Of a stretch of DNA of 64,000 nt, positions 12,701-26,600 are shown piece after piece. Below the pieces are notes generated by a model that was not told where the DNA came from, searched no databases, and was given only the letters and a program-made list of their open reading frames with translations. The position numbers and the translations under genes were made by a program. How positions within the stretch are numbered: position 1 is the first letter of the stretch; each line of letters starts with the position of its first letter. Source of the stretch: Lamellibrachia satsuma (taxonomy: Eukaryota; Annelida; Polychaeta; Sabellida; Siboglinidae). The stretch is from NCBI GenBank assembly GCA_033239005.1, contig BSQZ01000038.1, positions 1-64,000 on the forward strand, given 5' to 3'.

Positions 12701-15700
12701 AACACAGCAACACTTCAGTAAGTGACCTGACACTCCCTAGAACACAGCAACACTTCAGTAAGTTACCTGACACTCCCTACAACACACCAACACATCAGTA
12801 AGTGCCTGACACTCCCTACAACACAGCAACACATCAGTAAGTGCCCGACACTCCCTACAACACAGCAACACTTCAGTAAGTGACCTGACACTCCCTACAA
12901 CACAGCAACACATCAGTAAGTGACCCGACACTCCCTACAACACAGCAACACATCAGTAAGTGACCCGACACTCCCTACAACACAGCAACACATCAGTAAG
13001 TGACCCGACACTCCCTACAACACAGCAACACTTCAGTAAGTGACCCGACACTCCCTACAACACAGCAACACATCAGTAAGTGCCCGACACTCCCTACAAA
13101 ACAGGAACACTTCAGACATCACAATCATATTGTAATTGCATCACATAAACAAAACCTTAGCTAAGATGTTTTTCACGTTGACAGCCTACTCACAGTGACC
13201 CCAAAGTCTGGGGAGGTGGAGCTCCAGATGGCCCCGATGCTTGCTGCAGCCAACATCGCTTCCACGGCCTCCAGGCAGTTGGGAAGGTAACCTGGAAAAA
13301 GAAGACCACGATCAAGTACATGTTTTTCTTTTGTTCATCATAACAGTTTAACATCGATTGACAAATTCATAGCGGTTGAAGTACAACTATTTATGATGCT
13401 AGGCAGATTTCCGGCAAAACCTAATGCATTTTGTTTGATGAAGGAACATTTTGTAGCCTGACAGATGGCAACACTCAATCAGAATTGGAATGCAATAGAC
13501 CAATTATACAGATTTATATACAATTTTAATTCCAACATATGGATTTCAACCAAAGAATATAGCAAGCTTGTTTTAGCCAAGATGATTGTAATATTATTTT
13601 TGCAAGTATAAGCCCCACATAAGTGTGCACAAATGAAAGTTTAGTGCAAACCATATGAGTCAGATTTATTCCATGTTGTACACATAAGAATAAAATATAT
13701 TGTTATTTGGACCGACAGAGTAATAATAATAATTGTTGCACACACTGACGCAATCATATAGTGCAAATAAATAACAGATAACTAACTTTCATTCAAATTT
13801 AATAACTAAAATAAATTCAAATTTGACTAATACCAGGAAGTGGTGTTGTTTGCTGATCAATGCCGAGCCAACCACTACATAAGTGTTCATGAATGAGGGT
13901 TTAGTTATTAAATTTGTATGAACGTTAGTGTGTAGTGGCATTCTTAAACTATTAATAGACGACGATGAAGATCTGATCAATGAGTCACAAGAATCATGCG
14001 AATAGAACCATCTTAAGGTATCTTAAGGTAAGCAAGTGTGCAGGTAAAATTTATAGCAGGCTTAAATTTTCCAGTAGTCCGAGATTCCTTGTTTCATCTC
14101 CAGAGTCCTTATGCATCCCGTGGGAGGAGTCCGTGTGACTCACTACTTTAGAAGATGATAAATCCAGTGCTGAACTAGCCAATGTCTACGTGCAACATTT
14201 TTAATTGGCTCTGGTCTGCACCGAGTGTGACACTCACTTCTTTTGTTAAAAAATACCAGTGAGTCTTAGACTACAGGCAAATGGAAACGCTCAAACGGTG
14301 GCACTACACTGTGAACTGGCAAAGAGTCCACAGTGTGGCATCACAGCTATAGCCATTCCAGCATGAAAAATAAACATTTGTTGAAAAAGTGTACCGCGAT
14401 ACAGATATTGTGTATCGTGTACCATACCGTGCGGTGCGTATCGTGATACACCGGTGCACCAGTGCATCGTTCCGGCCCTAGTGGACTCCCAACAATTCCC
14501 CACGAAAATCGATGCCTGTATAGAATGAGCTGGATGGGGTTATTGTTGTGCCCCCGTTTTAAACGTACAAACTCTAATAGTTTTATCGTAAAATCACGTT
14601 ATAATATAGCATGAACTACATCTATTCTAGACCACCCAAATTTATTTTAATGAACCACAATTTCAATATATATTTTACCCGTTATCTGTCTGAGTATCGA
14701 CCTTGCTGTTCAGCAGCAAATTGCAACGTAAACATGATGTTCAAGTCGAAACACTAATACAATCCGACATCTTGGAAATTCAAAACAATTATCGATATGA
14801 CACCAAGGAGTTAGAAAAACACATAAATTTAAGATAATTATTGGATATAAATGTTTGTAGACATAGTTTGATGATTATTATTTAATGTCCTATATAAATG
14901 CACCATGTCGTAACATTACTGCATCGATATAATTTTAAATGTGAAAAATTATCAACGTTTTAAGTACTAATTTGGGGAGGTGGAGGGGGGTATGAGGTGG
15001 AGGGGCATGAGGTGGAAGGGGTGTGAGGTGGAGGAGGAGTGAGGTGGAGGTGGTGTGAGGGGGAGGGGGTGTGAGGTGGAGTGAGGTGGAGGGGGTGTGA
15101 GGTGGATGGGGTGTGAGGTGGAGGGGGTATGAGGTGGAGGGGGTATGAGGTGGAGGGGGTATGTGGTGGAGGGGGTATGAGGTGCAGGGTGTGTGCGGTG
15201 GAGGGGGTATGAGGTGGAGGGGGTATGAGGTGGAAGGGGTGTGAGGTGGAGGGGGTATGAGGTGGAGGGGTTATGAGGTGCAGGGTGTGTGCGATGGAGG
15301 TGGTATGAGAATTACTGTTTTGTAGGTAAATGATGACACCTGTAAACAAACACTTAGTTAAGTAATGAAATACATATGATATTTTCACTGTTGATATCAA
15401 GCCAAATATATATAAACATATATATATATATATATATATATATTAGTGCCCTGCATGGGCTGGGCTTAGGGTCTATGCCCGGCCCGTGCCTCTACTAAAT
15501 TTCTCGGGCTGGACCGGGGCCCACATTTTGCAGGCCCCAAATGTTTACTTTAGATATATTTGCAGAAGCAATCAAACCATGATTGCACCCTTTGACCCTA
15601 CCAGTGGACATTCTATTGTCTAGGTCTTCCCTCCAAATCTTGCCTGCCTGAATGACCTGCCCACTGCCCACACCAGCTGGTAGTTGGTATTTTCTAAATA

Positions 15701-16200
15701 TGTTAAATAGTGTCTACTGTTTACTGTCCACAGTTTCCCCAGAACTGATTCATTCAGACTTGTGCTAATTCACACATGTCTGAACCTGATCTCTCTCAGG
15801 CTAGTGACTGCAGGCCTGCTGGAAATGCCACTTGGTGTTAGTGCCAGTGGTTGACATGGAATTGAAATATCAATATTAATGTTTTTTTCATTTAATATGT
15901 CATTTAATAAAACAATACATACGTATTACATTTTATTTGTTTAGTTTTTATTATAATCTTAAGTTATCTTTTCTAAATTTAGCAGGCCGCGGGCTTGAGG
16001 GCCACGAGCTTACCATCTTTGGTCTGCGGTTATGGGCCGGGCCTGGAACATGAGAGCCAGGCCTCGGCCAAACATTAACAAATTTATACTGGACATAGGC
16101 CAAATTCTATTTTGCGGGCCTGGAAAAAATTTTGTGGGCCTGGATTCTAACTGCTAATGCGGGCCGGGCTTGGGCTCAAATTATAGCCCCATGCAGGGCA

Positions 16201-16259
<59 letters not shown>

Positions 16260-19200
16260 CATAAGCAAACCTAAATTATTGTACAATAACACCAGTGATA
16301 ATCAATGAAATAAACATCAGAATAAAGATCAGGTCCACTGTCTCACTGTGTATTCAGCTTATCAGTTCAGGTAAGATAAGATTTCATAAATCCATTAGAT
16401 ATGGTGGAAACTATCTTTATATACATGCAGATATACAAGGCAAAGAAAAACATGTAGCATCTATAAATAAAAAACAACAGCACCTAATAAAAAAAAGTAT
16501 ACATAATTACACTAATTAATTACACTAATTATACACTAATAAAACATGCAGATTAAATGTTCTTTTATTATGACTTTGTAAAAGGAAAGCAGAATTAAGC
16601 ACACATGAATTTCCTATGTTTTAATAATGACCAACCAAACGGTGATATGACAGGCGATTTTTAATTAGCTTTATTTGCAAACAAGATCTTATCTGCTCAT
16701 GGACATTACAACGAACAGTGGTCTGTAAATGCACAATGACAGAAACAAAATAATCCAAATGATATTTATATAGGCACCTGGACACAATGCTAACAGTGTA
16801 TGAATATGCTTAAAAATAGAATTGACAGACACCTGATAATGGTGGGTTATACATAGATGAAATATTGTCGGACTCTCTATAACCCAATGGCTTCCTTGTT
16901 CTTGTTTGTCCACTTGTCATGTGGAGCTTGTGACATTGGATGGCAATGTAGTTAAAAATCTTGTTAAATCTACTGAAATACTAACCAAAATTAAGCACAT
17001 TTGCAGACATCCACACAGATGAACTTTATAAAACAAAATCGAGGGCCAGTATCAATGCCAGTCTCACGTGGACTTCAGGGACAAAGAAGGAAGCAACATT
17101 GATCTCTAGTATTATCACCGTCATAACTGCCTGCCACCAATGACCTCCCCTACCCCGACACCTCCCAGACACCCACGCCCCCACACACCCACCTACGACC
17201 CTGTCTCCCTGCTTTATCCCTGCCTTTCTCATGGCGGCAGCAAACTTGGCGACATCGCGACGCAGCTCCCCAAATGTGCATGTCTTCACTTCCTTCTGAC
17301 CCTCTCCTGAAACAGACACAGCCCACATCACTGGGGTGGTGCTCAATTCTTCTTTCCTATGGCTAGAGCAGGGTCATTTTAAATGAAATCAACTAAAAAA
17401 AGAGCCAAAATGTTCTTGATTCTAATGACATTTGGCACATATGTTGGACCCGTTGTAAAATTTCCATATGTCAAATTCCAGACTGAGTGAAATAGTTTTA
17501 GAGTTAGTTAATAAAAAGCAAAAAAAATTGCGTTACCTCTCAAATGTATGTAGATATAACTGTGGCCCTATTGGCGCTAAACTACTGATACTGGTCTAAG
17601 TGGTCTTAATGTAAAGCTAAGACATTGTCCTATCCACATTTATGCATCACATGGCAGTTAAAAAATATTTTGTTGCAAGGGTCACTGACCTTCACTATTG
17701 ACCTCATATACCCAAAATGAGTAACCCCCGATTTTGGTAAAATTTTATCTTTAGCAAGGTCATTGTATCAACAAGTTTCAGGCAAAAAATTACAGTGATA
17801 AGATCTTCTGATGTAGCAACGTTAAGTGCATTTTTGGCAATTTTCACACAATTTCACATTACAAACTAATTCACTCACAAGTGAACAGGTCCAACATGTG
17901 CGCCAAATTTCATTAAAAATGGAGAGGGTAAATTTTGCTGGTTGATTACATATGGAATGATCCAGCAGCAGAGTTTCATAGGTGTATCTTTATGGAATGA
18001 TCCAGCAGCAGAGTTTCATAGGTGTATCTTTAGCATATTTGATTTACTCAATTGCTTTTGGGGAAGTTGAGTGGACCTTGGAAATTCTTTCACTCTAGGC
18101 AAACATGCTGCAGTGGTTGATGATGTGTTCAACGGTATACCTGTCAACAGTCCCACGACAAAGGTCAGAAATCTCACAACAAAAGTCAGAAATATTTTCA
18201 TAATCTCAAGCTATGAAAATTATTGTGAGAATGAGACATTTAATATATTTGTGGGAGTTGTAAGTGTAATTTTACTGGTAATATCCATCTTTTACCAAAT
18301 AATGTGTGAAATACGGTCAGTAATCAACCAATGAGATTTCCTGTCGGAAAGCAGCATAACCTGTGTCGAAGATGAACTTTACTAACATGAAATATTACAT
18401 GGATTACGTCACAATTACAAATTACAGGTGTAACTGAATACTGATTCCATGACACAAATCATAATCGAACCCAACATGTAACTCACTAAAACAAATAATA
18501 GCAACAAGGCCAAGTAGCTGTGGCCCATTTTCTATACCCCGGAGTCAACAAGACAGCGTACCTGTTGAGTAGATGGCTATCTTGTTATCCTCATGTTGTA
18601 GGAGGTTCTCTGTGTAATTGAGACGACTGCCATGGAACCATTCTGGGATGTCGGTGATACCCTTCGTGCTGTCAATCACCTGTTGCAACAAAAGTTTAAT
18701 TTGGGGTCTGGATGTGTAAAACATGGTGGCCATCCCTACATCCTCAGTTGAGATGCACGTGTTTGTAACATGCAATGTAATGCAGTTTTTGAAATTTTAT
18801 TAGTTGTTATTAGAAAAGAAGTAAAAGATTGCAAGAATTTCTTTTAAATTAAAACAGTCCTCTGAATGTGTAAAGCCACGAGTACACACGTGTTAAGTTT
18901 CAGAAATGCCAATGCAGGAAATTTAGACATAAATCGGAAAAACGGGGATTTATACATAAATCGGGTAGTCTCGAAAAATCAGGCCAATCAGAACCGGTAT
19001 TGACCACTTTCTGTTGACTGAGAAAAACATACTCAAGTCAGCCGGAAAAAACCCAATTAGGCCATACCGAGTTCGGAAAATAACATAGAAAAAAATTTGT
19101 TTTGGTTTCACTGAAAATCCAGGAGATTGGTTCTCCTTTCCAGGAGATCAGGAGATTTGGTGGATTTCCAGGAGTCTCCTGGCGAATGCAGGAGACTTAA

Positions 19201-19991
19201 CATGTATGCGAGTAAGAACAAACCAATTTGCAATCTGTTTTGGAATGTTGCCAACTGTATCGTGGACACCACCTCAACTTAATCCGTTAATGGAAATTTG
19301 ATCCACTATCCTCATCTCACAATAACAAAGTGATTAATCTTAAGTGTTTCTCACAACATGCCACTGGCAACAATACAGGCGAAGTTTATACAACTTAATG
19401 TGCAAACTAGTACAATTTGGCAAGTAACAAAGTTAATAAACATTGCGTTGTCTACACAACATACACCACCCATATAGTAGCATAATTATACACATATTAG
19501 GTAAACAAACAAAATGAATGCTATTACTGACGTAATGTAAAAGGTATGTTCTTATATACAGAGGTAACCAGTCCTTGGGACTATATTTAGCACTTTACAC
19601 TTCACCCCCTTGCAGACCTGTTCATTCCACCAACATCTCAACTTCCACATATCTAGGACCTTGCAAAGGGGGAGGCCAAGGGGGAGGCCAGGGGGGGCAA
19701 GGGGGGAGGCCAAGGGGGAGGCCAAGGGGGGAGGCCAAGGGGGAGGCCAAAGGCGGACCAGGCTTAGTCACCCATTAGGTTACGATGCTACAATGTAATG
19801 GCGCAATAGGTTACAAGCCAAAAAATTAAATAGTTAAGCCAAAGGGGTCCATGGCCCATTGGCCTCCCATATACTCCACTGAACATGTATGTCATGGACA
19901 GGATGTTGGCAGGGGAGGAGGGGGGTTCTCAAAATTACATATCCTGACTTTTATTTACAAAAATGTTTTAGATAATCATGAAACATCACCA

Positions 19992-20038
<47 letters not shown>

Positions 20039-20570
20039 TCGAAGTTTTATTCACCTGGAATATTACTAATACTATTTCAAATATAACCACAGTCGAGTTA
20101 TGGAGTTTATCTGAAAAAACTTCTTCTGAAATGGCTCGATTCAAAACAAACAGTGACAGGTTAAAAGGCGTACCTCTTCATACTGCTGAGAAAACTTCAG
20201 CCCACAGAATTGCCAAAGTTCTTCCCAGAACTCTGGATAGTTGCTGACAGACCATTTGTACAAATCTTCGTACGTCTCTGAAATGCCACAAACCCAACAT
20301 GTTAGTCATTTGTAAAGTGATGTCAGATCTTTGTTAAAACGGAAATTTTATAACCTTGTTACCTAATGTTTGGGGTTCTCAGTCATAAATTTTTAATATA
20401 TGAAAATTTATTATTACGTTGCAACTGTTCATAAATAGTAAATCATTCACATTTTATACAAGTAAATTTTTCACAAAATGAAAGTGTGTTAACAAATTAT
20501 TGTTGATAATATGTATGTACACACATACATATGTACGTACATACATTATGTACACCTGTATCACAGGCTG

Positions 20571-20610
<40 letters not shown>

Positions 20611-23600
20611 AGAAGTTTGTTGGCATATAATGGCTGTTTCCGGGGCAGAAAATAAGTGTAACTTTATAAAATGAAATTACTTTCTCACTGTATTGGCATA
20701 TATATTTAACTTCAGAAAATGATGCAAAATTTTGTAAATGCACAATACCCAATGGAGTGTTATTGATCTGGCCAAAAAAACATAACATGTTTCACGGTTT
20801 TTGGGTTTATTCTCTTAAACTTTAGGTTGATTTATATTCAACCATATATTGAACAGTTTCTTTGGTAACAATTGCTGATTCGCTGTGTTCCATTAATATT
20901 ATGCACGCCATGGTTGAATATTACAAGCTTGGTGGGTTAATTATGGCAGTTCATGTGATAGTTTTATATAAAATGTAATTTTCTACATTTCTTCCTCTTA
21001 GAGACTTAGTTACTTCTTGGAAGGGCCTACAATAATTTTAGAAAAACAATTCTGAGAAAAGAAATGGAAAGTTCAAATGACATTTTCAAGAATATGATGG
21101 ATTATCTCTATGTGCACAGAAACAGGGAGCAGTTGCCAAGGCCAAAGCCGGGGTCGGGGCAGAATCAGTACAGTAGCCAGAGCGTAGGGCATGTAATATG
21201 TAAAGAGGTCAGGCCACAGTTAGGTTTCCGGAAGTGTTATAAATGTAGTGCCTAAAAATTTGTGCAATTTAACCAATTTCAGTTATTTTATTTGCCAAGA
21301 AGCAACTTTAATCAGCCAGCAAGATTGGAACATTCGACATGCTGCACCTGGCAGTGAGACGTTGCAGTATGAAGTGGATTCAAAGACACATAGGTATTTT
21401 TGTGGTGGCATTTCTGAAACACTGGTAGGAGTATTAACATTTGGCAAAACCACCAATTTTGAGGGTAGGTGCGTTTGCGACATGATCTGAACATCAATGA
21501 CATGTGATGGCTGTGAATTTTTTAAAGAATTTTTGATGGCCCAGTTTTCTCACAATCACCAGTGAGAAAATGCACTGTGTTCCGTGTCCTAGTAACTTTA
21601 GGCACTTCAACAAAATGCGCTGTGTTCCGTGTCCTAGTAACTTTAGGCACTTCAACAAAATGCGCTGTGTTCCGTGTCCTAGTAACTTTAGGCACTTCAA
21701 CAAAATGCGCTGTGTTCCGTGTCCTAGTAACTTTAGGCACTTCAACAAAATGCGCTGTGTTCCGTGTCCTAGTAACTTTAGGCACTTCAACAAAATGCGC
21801 TGTGTTCCGTGTCCTAGTAACTTTAGGCACTTCAACAAAACGCACTGTGTTCCGTGTCCTAGTAACTTTAGGCACTTCAACAAAATGCGCTGTGTTCCGT
21901 GTCCTAGTAACTTTAGGCACTTCAACAAAATGCGCTGTGTTCCGTGTCCTAGTAACTTTAGGCACTTCAACAAAATGCGCTGTGTTCCGTGTCCTAGTAA
22001 CTTTAGGCACTTCAACAAAATGCGCTGTGTTCCGTGTCCTAGTAACTTTAGGCACTTCAACAAAATGCGCTGTGTTCCGTGTCCTAGTAACTTTAGGCAC
22101 TTCAACAAAATGCGCTGTGTTCCGTGTCCTAGTAACTTTAGGCACTTCAACAAAATGCACTGTGTTCTGTGTCCTAGTAACTTTAGGCACTTCAACAAAA
22201 TGCACTGTGTTCCGTGTCCTAGTAACTTTAGGCACTTCAACAAAATGCGCTGCCTCAGTTGTTCCGCGCTAATGAAAATCTGTTCATGATTAATGCCATT
22301 ATTACCGATTACCGGAATCTTGTTAACATTTTGTTTTGCCTCAAGTTTTGAAGCTGTTTTCATCAGCTTTAATGGCGCCTTTGAAAATGATAAGTTAACT
22401 TTCGTGTTGAGTTTTTCTTATCGAAATTGGACCAAAATAAAGCTAACAGAATGTCAATTAGACATAGATGTATTTCTAATGCAAGTAGCACAAATTATCG
22501 AATTCCTCAGAATATTTCAATGTTGTGGTTGAGTTCTATAGGTCGAAGTTTGTATGTGGGGAAAAAATCATGTTTCTTCGCGAACGCGAAATGTGGTTTT
22601 AGTCAACCCCAACATTGTGAAGTTTTACAGATCTGTGACACTGACAGTGACTCTCTAAAACGAAATCATGGCTTATTTACATTTCTCTGAATTGAATTCA
22701 CTACAAAACCAATACCATCTGTTTTATAAATATGATATTATTATTAATGGTTATGTTGTTTGAGCCTTTGATAAAGCCTACAAAAATACAAGAATTTGTT
22801 TAAATAATGTAATTTTTTAATGATTTAAAAAAATTCGGAAAAACTTTGTGCAAGAGATTTATATTCTGAATCACAAGAACCATTAATTATTTTATTGATT
22901 GAGTGCAAACTAATTGTTATTAATTATTGTATTGATTGAGTACAAACTAATTGCTAAGCAATTTTTTTAGTTAAAATACTTGTAAAATAGTTACAATTAA
23001 TTACTGAATTAAAAAAAAGATGTTTTGTGAAAAGCTGTCACAGGACAAAATTGCTGAATAAACATACACCTCTCAAGTTCAAATTGCAAGATTTTGTTTG
23101 TGATTTAATATATTATTTTCACAATTATCTTAAAGGGGGATATGCAGTATGAAAAACAATTTAACAATATTTGCACGCAGAATCAAGATAATTCGACAAA
23201 ATCACAACTGCAGCAAGAAAAGTATGAATCATTTAGACAAATTTAATTTCAAGATGTTCTGGCTGAACTTCTTCCATTGATTTCGTTTATGCAATCTCAG
23301 CCAGTCAAGATCTTGCTGTTTTTGAAGACGCTTGTATAGACTCTGTACACACCCACACCCACACACCCCCTACACACACACACAAAAGCACAACAATTAG
23401 TATTTTGCCTGTATACGAGATACACAAAAAAAAATTATTTTTACCAACTAAAATCACAATAATCAATATCTTTGGATCTAATAAAGATATATTAATAAAA
23501 TAAAAAGTTTTTGGTTCCTTTATATGTCAGATTTCATTTAAACCAACTGTCAATGTTCTATCATATCTAATTTTTTTTAAAGTGCCTAGACCCTAGGCCT

Positions 23601-26600
23601 AGTAACTTGTACGTAGTATAGGGATCGCGTCAACAAATCACTACTCAACAGCCAGGGTCTATCCCAACTACAACCAAAGTAAACAATAAATTAGCGATGG
23701 ATAAGTAACCAAAAACATACTATTGACGTTAAAAAAACTTAATAATTTTATAAGCAAATTGCCTGGCCATGTTATTTATATGGATTTCCAGAAGGCTTTT
23801 GATACCGTGCCACATAAGAGACTAATAAGTAAATTAAAAAGTTTTTACATTAGGAATGAATTAATCAACTGGATATAGGCATTCATCACAAACAGACGAC
23901 AAAAGGGAGCAGTAAATGGAAAAGAATCAAACTGGCATAAAGTAACGTCAGGGATATTGCAGGGATCTGTCCTAGGACCTTTATTGTTCGTTTTATTCGA
24001 CCTGCCAGATTTAACTAAATCCAATATATTTTTATTTGCTGATAACAATAAGATATTTAGAGCCATAACAAATAAAAATGACCAGGATATACTACAACAA
24101 GATCTAAGTATCCTAGAACAATGGAGCGACAAAAAGATTACTAACATTCCACCCAGACAAATGTAAACACATGGAAATTGAAAAAAATAATATAGGTGAA
24201 AATTATTATTTCACGACAAGCAATAATTTTAAACACTCACTCGCCACCACAGATAAGCAAACTGACTTAGGTGTAATTATCAATTCAAAATTGTCATTTG
24301 ATGATCACGTAAACCAAGTGGTTAATAAAGCAACCAAAATTACAAAAATAATCCAAAGAACCTTCCAATTCCTACACACACACCTTCTTGCCACTATGTA
24401 AGACAATGGTTAGATCTCACCTAGATTATACCGTAGCAGTATGGTATCCAATAGAAAACGTCCAGAGAAGAGCCACAAAAGAACTACTTGGTATGAGGGA
24501 CTTATCATACATAGAAAGACTAAAATTACTGAAGCTACCCACATTAGCATACCGAAGGCTAAGAGGAGACACGATAGAAGTCTATAAAATAATGCATGAA
24601 ATGTACCTAAGAAACAATGCATTCCGTCTTAGAGTGGCTGAACCATGGAATAGTCTACATAAATCTGTAATACAAGCTAGATCAATAAACTCATTTAAAA
24701 ACCATCTAGACAAATTCTGGTCTACCCAGGCAATAATATATAGGTAAATTTCAACCAAGTCATCTTTTACCCAGAGTAGCCCTGGGACAGAATTAAGTTT
24801 TCTCATTGAGCACTGCACGCTGTCACTAGTCACAACGCCTTGGAAGCCCCTGCACATACTCTTAGTACAACAGCACGCATATGGTAAGTGTTACATACAT
24901 GGAACTTGATTTTTTTCTGGAATTAAGGAAAAATGAGTGAAAATGATCAACACACAGGTCCAAAACAAGATACTGGCGAAAATTTTGCAATTTCTAGCGC
25001 TCCAATCACAAAACTAAAAAACAAGGGGACACGGAAGGGTAGCAAAAACTCTGAATCAGGAAGCAATGTTAGAGAAGCTTGGAAATGCGAAGACTGCGAG
25101 AAAATCTTTAAAAGTGAGAAAGACAGAATGCTCGAGTGCTAGTACTGTGGAAACTGATACTGCATTAAATGCTTGAAATTTAAACCTGGTGAATATGAGG
25201 CAATGGGGAAACCCGAATGCATGTGGTTTTGCTTAAAATGCAAACAACATTTTTTTTATATTCTCAATGAGAAAGTTATCGAAGAGAGATGCGAGATGTA
25301 TTTCAAAACTATGAACAAGATATATGAGGCCATAGAGAAAAAACTGGATGCTAAATGCAATAGTAAAGAAGTAAAAGCAATCGTAAGGCAGGAACTGGAT
25401 GTAAAGCATACATCATTACATGTAGGCCAAATGATGATGAAAGCAGGAACCTACAAACCACCCAAAATAGTGGAAATGTTATGGTGGAAAGAGTAAGAGA
25501 AATCAACAAAAGAAAAAATTGGCCAGAAAAAAATGTAAGAATCAAACCTCGAAGGGACGAGGAGTAAGACAAGAAAGATCATCTAACCAGAAAACCACTG
25601 TAAATACAAATTATACACATAAACAGTTAAAATGTTTCTACACCAACGCTGATAGTCTAATCAATCAATTTACTGAGTTCAAAGCTCGAGTCGAATCACA
25701 TAAGTGTATGGTGATCGCAATCACTGAGGTTAAACTGAAAAACCAGAAATTTCTATTAAACACAGCTGAACTGGGTTTGAGTAACTATGATTTATACCAT
25801 AATATTGATAAGCCAGGAAGAGGCATTTGTATATACACCCATAAAACATTAAACGCAAAACCCTTCGTATCTTTAGGAACCAACTTTCAAGAATCGATAT
25901 GGGTTAAACAAAAAAGACACTCTTCTGATAGGATGTGTATATAAAAGCCCAGGGAGCTCTGGCACCAATAATGAACAATTAAATGGACTGATTAGTGAGG
26001 TAATGCGCTATAAACACTTACATCTTCTCTTGCTTGGAGATTTTACCTACCCCAACATAGACTGGCAAAACTGGTACACATTCTCAGAGAATACTAATAG
26101 CACAGACAATAAATTTAAAGAAGGAATAAGAGATAATTTCCTCTTCCAACATGTCACTCCCCACAAGGTGGCGATTAGGAAATAAATCAAACATTCTTGA
26201 TTTAGTTTTCACCAATGAAAAAGGTATGATAGATGATACAGTGTATGAAAGCCCACTTGGTAAGAGTGATCACTCTGTCCTCATCATTACATTTAGGTGC
26301 TATGCAGACACGACTTAAATATTATTACGACCAAGGGGATTTTAACAGTATGAAGACGAAACTAGACAACACAGAATGGGGCAAGATACTTGGCACGAAC
26401 ACTATAAACCATCAATGCTTAGGTTTTAAGCATATATTAAAAAGAGATAGAGGATGAATTCATCCCTTATCAACTTTTGAGTAATATTAACTGACATAAA
26501 GGGAAAGTACCCCTAAACATCGAAATGTTATATGGAGACAAAAGAAGGAAAATACTATACTGAATATTGTAGGGCTAGAAATCAAGTCCGTAAATTAACT

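Noticed and set aside
21494..22363. Repeat proteins of 236-289 codons on both strands
   Set aside because: Translations of the 45-bp transposon-end array in AACS intron 1.
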